16,624 nucleotides of DNA from UBA9676 sp036522155 (GTDB taxonomy: Bacteria > Actinomycetota > Actinomycetes > Streptosporangiales > Streptosporangiaceae): positions 1 through 16,624 of the forward strand of contig DATDGI010000038.1 in NCBI GenBank assembly GCA_036522155.1. Direction: 5' to 3'. A program made the translations under genes and the position numbers. The notes under the pieces are model-generated. The model saw only the letters and a program-made list of their open reading frames with translations. It had not been told where the DNA came from and did not search any database. This document shows, piece after piece, positions 11,967-16,624 of the stretch (positions are counted from its first letter, which is position 1; each line of letters opens with the position of its first letter).

Positions 11967-14024
11967 ATGTCTGTTTCTTTCCTGGCCGCGGCCGCCGCGG
12001 CCCTGGTCGCAGCCGTTATCACCGGGATACTGGTGCGGCGGCTCGCCGGGCTGCCCCGGCTGAATATGGTTGCCTGGGTGCTCGCCGCCGCCGGGATCAC
12101 GATCGCGCTCGCGGCCCAGGCGCTCGGTTTCCATCGCGGCTTCAATGCCTCGACCTTCCGCGCGGTCGAGATCGGGGCGCGGCTGATCGCGCCGATGGCG
12201 CTGGCCTGGGGGCTGACCGAGCTGGTGGGCCGGAGCTTCGCCGGCCGGTTCGCCGGCCGGCTGGTGCTCGCCGCGCTGACGGTGATCGCCGGGGTGATCC
12301 TGGCGGCCGATCCGCTCAGCGGTGTGACATTCACCACAGCCTGGCCCGCCGCCTCAGATCACTACCAGCTCATCCCGACCAAGGCGCTGCTCGGGCTCGC
12401 CGCCGTCACCGGGCTGTGGGCGGTGGTGGCGCTGGTCATCGGCGGGATGCGGGCCCAGCGCCAACCGGGCTGGCGGGACGTCCTGCCGCCGGTCGCGACC
12501 GCGGCGGTGGCGATCCTGCTGACCGAGGGCCTGGCGGTGCATCTGCCGGTCAAGTCGGCCTACGCCGCGCTGTGCCTGGCGGTCGCGGGACTCACCTGGT
12601 TCACCGGCCTCCGGGCCAGCCGGCTGCGGCTGGCCGCCCTGCACGACATGCCGGACATGGGCGATGACCACGGCTGGCGCGACGGCTACCCGGATGACCC
12701 GGGTTACGCCTACCAGAACGGCAGCGGATCCGGCCGGGGGACCGGCGACACCGATTTCGGCGGACTGTACCGGCCGGGCTCGGGCCGGGTGGGGGGCGCG
12801 AACTTCGGCGGCCTGTACAGGCCGGACGACGACGGCTTCCGTGACGCCGGGTTCGCCGACAACGGGGGCTTCCCTGATACCGGTGATATCGGCAGCGACC
12901 CTGGCTACGGTTTCTACCGCACCGACACCGACCTGCGGCCGGTCGTCAACGGCGAGGTGGACCGGCGGGGCGAGCAGATGCCCGGCATCGTGGAGACCGG
13001 CGACATCCTGCCGGCCGCGTTCGACGTGTTCGCCCCCACCGCCCACATGCCCACCGATGACCAGACCGCGCTGCTGTTCGGGCAGATAGCGATCTACACC
13101 CTGCTCGACGGGCAGGCCGAGGAGTTCGACCGGCTGGCCCAGCAGGTGGTGGAAAAGGTCAAGGCGCTGGAACCGGACACGCTCGCCTACATCGTGCACG
13201 GCGTGCCCTCCGCGCCGATGCAGCGGATCCTGTACGAGGTTTACCGGGACGGCGGCGCCTACGAAGAGCACCAGCGGCAGCCCTACATCCAGGACTTCGA
13301 GGAAGGCCGCCAGCCGCTCGTGCTGGCCACCAACGTGATCGAACTCGGCGTCCGGCAGGCGAAACTGTCGCCGCTGAGCGGCCAGGATGTCCCGCCCAGC
13401 CTGACGGGCATGGCCAACGGGGCGGGCCTGGCAGGCCCGGCCACGGCCCGGCCGCCCAGTGACCGGCGCCAGCGCAGCGACCGGCCGCGCGGCGATGATG
13501 CGCGGCCGCGCGAGGAGTCCCGGCCGCGGGACGACCACCGTGACCGGCGTGATCAGCGCCCCGCCGGGGAGGAACGGCTGGACGGCGATCCGCGCTGGCA
13601 CGGCGACCCCGGCAGGCCGAGTGACCCCGGACGGCTGGGCGACCCCGGACGGGTGAGCGACCCCGGACGGCACAGCAGCTCGGGCTGGCACGGCGATCCG
13701 GGCGCCGGGGACGACCCGGGGTGGCGGAACGAGCCCCCGCCGCAGCCCGACCCCGGCTGGCGGGACGAGCCCGGCCCGGGTGGCGACCCCGGCTGGCATG
13801 ACGACGGCGGCCAAGGCGGCGACCACGGCTGGCCTGACGACCATGGCTGGCCGGGCGGTTCGCGGCGGGACAGCGATTCGCTGCCGCCTGAGGTGCCGCC
13901 CCTCCCGGACGACCTGGCTGATCATCCCCGGCTGGCCGGCCGGTCCGGGGTCTACGGTCGCCCCCGTCCCGCATCCCCGCCGGGTGACCCGGGCGAGCAG
14001 CCGCGGGACAACGGCAGCCGGTGA
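11967..14024 (+). CDS. Multi-pass membrane protein with ABM domain and acidic repetitive tail
   Basis: A 685-residue protein of three parts. Residues 1-225 contain about seven hydrophobic segments (near 4-22, 34-52, 68-87, 98-114, 140-160, 175-191, 196-214). Residues 226-345 form an Asp/Gly-rich linker with two copies of FGGLYRP (265-271, 280-286). Residues about 372-448 look like an antibiotic biosynthesis monooxygenase (ABM) dimeric alpha-beta barrel: AIYTLLDGQAEEFDRL, LEPDTLAYIVHG, RILYEVYRDGGAYEEHQRQPYIQDF. The last 200 residues are disordered, Arg/Asp-rich and then Asp-Pro-Gly-Trp-rich, with tandem repeats. The start ATG has AGGGGG directly against it, so initiation is unclear. The stop overlaps the glutaredoxin-like start (GTGA). 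Proteins of the ABM fold handle small quinone- or heme-like ligands; a redox role next to glutaredoxin, rex and hemA is inference. The tail probably faces the cytoplasm if the N terminus is outside. Confidence 0.75.
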   Translation: MSVSFLAAAAAALVAAVITGILVRRLAGLPRLNMVAWVLAAAGITIALAAQALGFHRGFNASTFRAVEIGARLIAPMALAWGLTELVGRSFAGRFAGRLVLAALTVIAGVILAADPLSGVTFTTAWPAASDHYQLIPTKALLGLAAVTGLWAVVALVIGGMRAQRQPGWRDVLPPVATAAVAILLTEGLAVHLPVKSAYAALCLAVAGLTWFTGLRASRLRLAALHDMPDMGDDHGWRDGYPDDPGYAYQNGSGSGRGTGDTDFGGLYRPGSGRVGGANFGGLYRPDDDGFRDAGFADNGGFPDTGDIGSDPGYGFYRTDTDLRPVVNGEVDRRGEQMPGIVETGDILPAAFDVFAPTAHMPTDDQTALLFGQIAIYTLLDGQAEEFDRLAQQVVEKVKALEPDTLAYIVHGVPSAPMQRILYEVYRDGGAYEEHQRQPYIQDFEEGRQPLVLATNVIELGVRQAKLSPLSGQDVPPSLTGMANGAGLAGPATARPPSDRRQRSDRPRGDDARPREESRPRDDHRDRRDQRPAGEERLDGDPRWHGDPGRPSDPGRLGDPGRVSDPGRHSSSGWHGDPGAGDDPGWRNEPPPQPDPGWRDEPGPGGDPGWHDDGGQGGDHGWPDDHGWPGGSRRDSDSLPPEVPPLPDDLADHPRLAGRSGVYGRPRPASPPGDPGEQPRDNGSR
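13605..13676 (+). repeat. Four 18-bp in-frame tandem repeats (DPGR-x-x)
   Basis: Four consecutive 18-bp units starting GACCCCGG encode DPGRPS, DPGRLG, DPGRVS and DPGRHS within the tail of the membrane-ABM protein. Downstream, DPGW and DHGW motifs recur with looser spacing to about 13860. The repeat likely varies in copy number among strains. Confidence 0.8.
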
Positions 14025-14269
14025 CCTCCCCAGACCACCTCATCACGTTGCTCAGCCGGCCTGGCTGCCACCTGTGTGACGACGCGCGGGAGGTCATCGC
14101 CCGGGTCGCGGCCAATGCCGGCGCCCGCTGGGAGGAACGGGACATCACCGCCTCCGAGGCCGACCTGGCCGAGTACTGGGACAAGATCCCGGTCACCCTG
14201 GTCGACGGGGTCCAGCACGACTTCTGGCACGTGAGCGAGGACCGCCTGCGCGCCGCACTCGCCCGCTGA
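14021..14269 (+). CDS. Glutaredoxin family thiol protein
   Basis: A compact 82-residue glutaredoxin/thioredoxin-fold protein with the redox motif RPGCHLCDDA (Cys16, Cys19) and the cis-proline in KIPVTLVDG (Pro57). It corresponds in position to M. tuberculosis Rv0508, upstream of hemA. The strand-helix order is ITLLSRP, CHLCDDAREVIARVA, WEERDIT and VTLVDG, with the last helix EDRLRAALAR. The GTG start overlaps the TGA of the membrane-ABM gene by four bases, so the two are translationally coupled. Such CxxC proteins are DUF836 or glutaredoxin-like; the electron donor (mycothiol or a reductase) is not visible. The hairpin 78 bp downstream probably ends this operon before rex. Confidence 0.88.
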   Translation: MTSPDHLITLLSRPGCHLCDDAREVIARVAANAGARWEERDITASEADLAEYWDKIPVTLVDGVQHDFWHVSEDRLRAALAR

Positions 14270-14346
14270 ACCGCCCGGGATCCCAGGCCAGAGGCCACCG
14301 CGTGGGCGGCGGCCGGACGGTCCGGTGTGATGGCCGGTGGGCGGCG

Positions 14347-14392
14347 GCCGGGCGGCCCGCTGGGTGGTGGGCGGGTGGCCGGGCCGCCCGGC
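14347..14392. terminator. Perfect 13-bp inverted repeat before rex
   Basis: GCCGGGCGGCCCG (14347-14359) and CGGGCCGCCCGGC (14380-14392) are exact reverse complements around a 20-base loop. The element lies between the glutaredoxin-like gene and the rex promoter. It most likely terminates the upstream operon, although no T tract follows. Confidence 0.55.
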
Positions 14393-14409
14393 GAATGGGC
14401 AGGCTCACT

Positions 14410-14438
14410 TTGTGCAAACGTTCACAAGAGCGTACGGT
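14410..14438 (+). promoter_or_regulatory. rex promoter with overlapping Rex operator
   Basis: TTGTGCAAACGTTCACAA (14410-14427) matches the Rex operator pattern TTGTGAA-N4-TTCACAA with one off-consensus base in the left arm. TTGTGC (14410-14415) also forms a -35, spaced 17 bp from the -10 TACGGT (14433-14438). Rex bound here would cover the -35 and block transcription, so rex-hemA is probably autoregulated by the NADH/NAD+ ratio. Confidence 0.85.
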
Positions 14439-14513
14439 GAACAGTGAGTGTCCCCCGGCGGGCGCTGGTTCGCCCGCGGTGCCCATCGCGTCGATCATCA
14501 GGAGCACCGGCGA

Positions 14514-15254
14514 ATGTCCCGCCGCCCAGCCACTGGCAACGGCAGTCAAGGCATCCCGGAGGCGACAATCGCCCGCCTCCCGGTGTACCTGCGGGTGCTC
14601 TACACCTGCGCCGAGCAGGGAATCGCCACGGTGTCCAGCGAGGAACTCGCCGCCGCCGCCGGGGTGAACTCGGCCAAACTCCGTAAGGACCTCTCCCACC
14701 TGGGCTCCTACGGCACCCGCGGGGTGGGCTACGACGTCGACTACCTCGTCTACCAGGTATCGCGCGAGCTCGGCCTGACCCAGGACTGGCCGATCGTCAT
14801 CGTCGGCGCCGGGAACCTGGGCCGGGCGCTGACGAACTACGGCGGGTTCGCGTCCCGGGGTTTCCGGGTCGCCGCCGTCCTGGACGCCGACCCAGCCGTC
14901 ATCGGCAGCGAGATCGCCGGCCACACCGTCGAGAGCGCGGACCGGATCGAGCAGGTGGTGGCCCAGCACCAGGTGTCCATCGGGGTGATCGCCACCCCGG
15001 CCGGCACCGCCCAGGGAGTCTGCGACCGCCTCGTGGCCGCCGGGGTCACGAGTATCCTCAATTTCGCTCCTGTGGTGCTTACCGTGCCGCTGGGCGTCGA
15101 CGTGCGTAAGGTCGACCTGTCCATTGAGTTGCAGATTCTTGCCTTCCACGCGCAGCGGAGGTCTATCGTGCGCGTCGCCCCGGATGGGAAGCGTTCCTAC
15201 CAAGGCGCCAGCCTGAACGCCGCCGCCGGGGAATCGGCGGTGGCGGCGCCATGA
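14514..15254 (+). CDS. rex: Redox-sensing transcriptional repressor Rex
   Basis: Rex is a dimeric repressor that leaves its operators when NADH rises. The 246-residue protein has an N-terminal winged helix (about 14-80; IPEATIARLPVYLRVL, VSSEELAAAAGVNSAKLRKD, LGSYGTRGVGYDV). A Rossmann domain follows with IVIVGAGNLGRAL (94-106) and the acidic VLDAD at its second strand, then VIATPAG, and the domain-swapped C-terminal helix VDLSIELQILAFH. I chose ATG 14514, because AGGAG (14500-14504) is 9 nt upstream and relatives begin here; an in-frame GTG at 14448 lies very close to the predicted transcription start and is unlikely. The stop overlaps the hemA start (ATGA). The operator in front implies self-repression, and the coupling to hemA ties heme supply to redox state, as known in Streptomyces. 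Confidence 0.96.
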   Translation: MSRRPATGNGSQGIPEATIARLPVYLRVLYTCAEQGIATVSSEELAAAAGVNSAKLRKDLSHLGSYGTRGVGYDVDYLVYQVSRELGLTQDWPIVIVGAGNLGRALTNYGGFASRGFRVAAVLDADPAVIGSEIAGHTVESADRIEQVVAQHQVSIGVIATPAGTAQGVCDRLVAAGVTSILNFAPVVLTVPLGVDVRKVDLSIELQILAFHAQRRSIVRVAPDGKRSYQGASLNAAAGESAVAAP

Positions 15255-16624
15255 GCGTGCTGACCGTCGGCCTGAGCCACCGCAGCGCCCCGGTCGCCAT
15301 CCTGGAACGGGCCGCGGTCACCGGCGACGCCCTGGGCAAGCTGCTGCACGACGTGTTCCAGGCCGAGCCGGTGGCCGGCACCTTCGTCGTGTCCACCTGC
15401 AACCGGGTGGAGATCTACGCCGAGGTGGACAAGTTCCATGCTGGCCTGTCCGGGATTTCCGACCTGCTGGCCCGGCATTCGGGCGTCCCGCTCACCGAAC
15501 TGACCCCGCACCTGTATGTCCACTATGAGGACCGGGCGGTGCAGCATCTGCTCGCGGTGACCAGCGGGCTGGACTCGATGGTCGTCGGCGAGACCCAGAT
15601 CCTCGGCCAGGTCCGGCAGGCGCTCGCGCTGGCCCGGGAGCAGGGCACGCTCGGCCGCGTGCTTGACGACCTCGGCGCCCTCGCGCTCCGGGCGGCCAAA
15701 CGCGCGCACGCCGAGACCGGCATCGACCGCGCGGGCGCGAACCTGGTCAGCGTCGGGGTGGGACTGGCAGCGGCGCGGCTGCGCCCGGCCAGCGGTGACT
15801 CCGATCAGCCGCTGGCCGGGCTGAGCGTGCTGGTGGTCGGAGCTGGCTCGATGAGCTCGCTGGCGGTCGCCACCGCCCACCGGCTCGGCGCGGCCAGCAT
15901 CGTGGTCGCCAACCGGACCCCCAGGCGGGCCGAACGACTGGCGGCCTCGGTCTCCGGTGCCACCGCCGGGCTCGCTGACCTGCCGGCCGCCCTGGCCGGC
16001 GCCGACCTGGTCATCTCCTGCACCGGCGCGGACGGCCTGGTGATCACCGCCGGGATGGTCCGGGACGCGCTCCGGCGGCGGGCCGGCACCCCGGCCGCCG
16101 GCGCCCGGCCGCTGGTCCTGCTCGACCTCGCGCTGCCGCACGACGTGGACCCCGGGGCGGCTGACCTGCCCGGGGTTACCGTGCTTGGCCTGGACGCGCT
16201 GGAAGCCGCCGGGCACGCCGCCGCGGCCGCCCAGGCCGAAGACGTGGCGGCGGTCAGGGCCATCGTGGCCGAGGAATTCGCCGCCCGGGTGTCCGCGCGG
16301 CGCGCCGCCCGGGTGGCACCGACGGTGGTCGCGCTGCGCGCCAAGGCGGCCGAGGTAGTGGAGGCGGAACTGGGCCGGCTCGGTGGCCGGCTGGGCACCC
16401 TGGACGAGCGCACCCGGGCGGAGATCGCACGGGCGATGCACCGGGTGGCGGACAAGCTGCTGCACGCGCCGACGGTGCGGGTCAAGGAACTGGCCGGCTC
16501 GCCGGGCGGTGACTCCTACGAGGCCGCCCTGCGGGTGCTGTTCGACCTTGACCAGCAGGCGGTCGAGGCGGTCACCCGGGCCGACGCGGGCCTGGCCCTG
16601 GGCCCGGCCGGGGAGGGCAGCCGG
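15251..16624 (+). CDS. hemA: Glutamyl-tRNA reductase HemA (3' partial)
   Basis: HemA reduces glutamyl-tRNA to glutamate-1-semialdehyde with NADPH, the committed step of tetrapyrrole synthesis by the C5 pathway. From the ATG overlapping the rex stop, 458 codons run to the window edge without a stop; the family is usually about 420-550 residues in Actinobacteria, so most of it is here. Markers are SVLTVGLSHRSAPVAILE (2-19), STCNRVEIY with nucleophile Cys50, GLDSMVVGETQILGQVRQA in the catalytic domain, the NADPH-binding LVVGAGSMSSLA, VVANRT, and the dimerisation helix MHRVADKLLHAPTVRVKELA. Translation is coupled to rex by ATGA. A hemC gene would be expected next, outside the window. Expression should follow the Rex-controlled promoter. 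Confidence 0.95.
   Translation, partial: MSVLTVGLSHRSAPVAILERAAVTGDALGKLLHDVFQAEPVAGTFVVSTCNRVEIYAEVDKFHAGLSGISDLLARHSGVPLTELTPHLYVHYEDRAVQHLLAVTSGLDSMVVGETQILGQVRQALALAREQGTLGRVLDDLGALALRAAKRAHAETGIDRAGANLVSVGVGLAAARLRPASGDSDQPLAGLSVLVVGAGSMSSLAVATAHRLGAASIVVANRTPRRAERLAASVSGATAGLADLPAALAGADLVISCTGADGLVITAGMVRDALRRRAGTPAAGARPLVLLDLALPHDVDPGAADLPGVTVLGLDALEAAGHAAAAAQAEDVAAVRAIVAEEFAARVSARRAARVAPTVVALRAKAAEVVEAELGRLGGRLGTLDERTRAEIARAMHRVADKLLHAPTVRVKELAGSPGGDSYEAALRVLFDLDQQAVEAVTRADAGLALGPAGEGSR

Noticed and set aside
13605..13676. Tandem repeats considered as a CRISPR-like array.
   Set aside because: Units are directly adjacent 18-mers without spacers, in frame with the protein and lacking any cas gene nearby.
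12354..13925. Long minus-strand frame opposite the membrane-ABM gene.
   Set aside because: Val/Arg/Gly-rich antisense translation without domain; the plus frame shows transmembrane segments and an ABM-like domain.
14448..14513. GTG at 14448 as an earlier rex start.
   Set aside because: It would lie within about 3 nt of the predicted transcription start with no ribosome site, and the added residues do not resemble Rex.

Overview
The window is very GC-rich, with codons strongly biased to G or C in the third position and GTG and TTG starts. It contains Actinobacteria-type genes throughout: MurT/GatD, a nitrobindin, a Nur-type Fur regulator, the 32-residue ribosomal protein bS22 and Rex next to HemA. 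I infer a soil actinomycete, possibly of the Streptosporangiales, Thermomonosporaceae or Treboniaceae kind. The secreted G1 (acid) peptidase fits an acid-tolerant soil organism. The exact lineage cannot be read from this sequence alone.

Layout. (1) 1-1625: the end of murT and all of gatD, the lipid II amidation pair, with a DsrE-like gene converging on gatD and overlapping its end by 35 bp. (2) 2121-2849: a leaderless small membrane protein whose gene overlaps a heme-binding nitrobindin (FABP family). (3) 2885-4343: a minus-strand accessory segment with a secreted G1 (eqolisin-type) endopeptidase and more than 600 bp of non-coding DNA upstream. That DNA holds direct repeats, a compound hairpin and, at its far end, a clear minus-strand promoter with a near-perfect Shine-Dalgarno and a 12-codon ORF. 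(4) 4409-8950: a Nur-like metalloregulator, YgfZ, proline dehydrogenase, pyrroline-5-carboxylate reductase (ProC) and an AcuC-type deacetylase. (5) 9099-10872: an excisionase-like helix-turn-helix protein, bS22 and a lysophospholipid acyltransferase-like protein. (6) 10901-11869: a minus-strand SerB1-like HAD-IB phosphatase. (7) 11967-14269: a large membrane protein with an ABM (monooxygenase-like) domain and a repetitive acidic tail, overlapped by a glutaredoxin-like gene. (8) 14347-16624: a strong hairpin, a Rex operator and promoter, rex, and hemA running off the end.

How the genes work together. Sections 4 to 8 follow, as I remember it, the conserved actinobacterial order known from Mycobacterium tuberculosis (proC, HTH, bS22, acyltransferase, HAD phosphatase, glutaredoxin, hemA). 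The epimerase usually found after bS22 is absent, and the membrane-ABM gene occupies the interval upstream of the glutaredoxin-like gene. Rex probably senses the NADH/NAD+ ratio and represses its own operon, linking redox state to the first committed step of tetrapyrrole synthesis. Proline breakdown and synthesis genes lie side by side. Several genes (DsrE, the small membrane protein, nur, ygfZ, proC) have a TANNNT -10 box 6 to 8 nt before the start codon, which implies leaderless mRNAs.

The parts that look least described are the membrane-ABM-tail protein and the minus-strand regulatory block between the G1 peptidase and nur.
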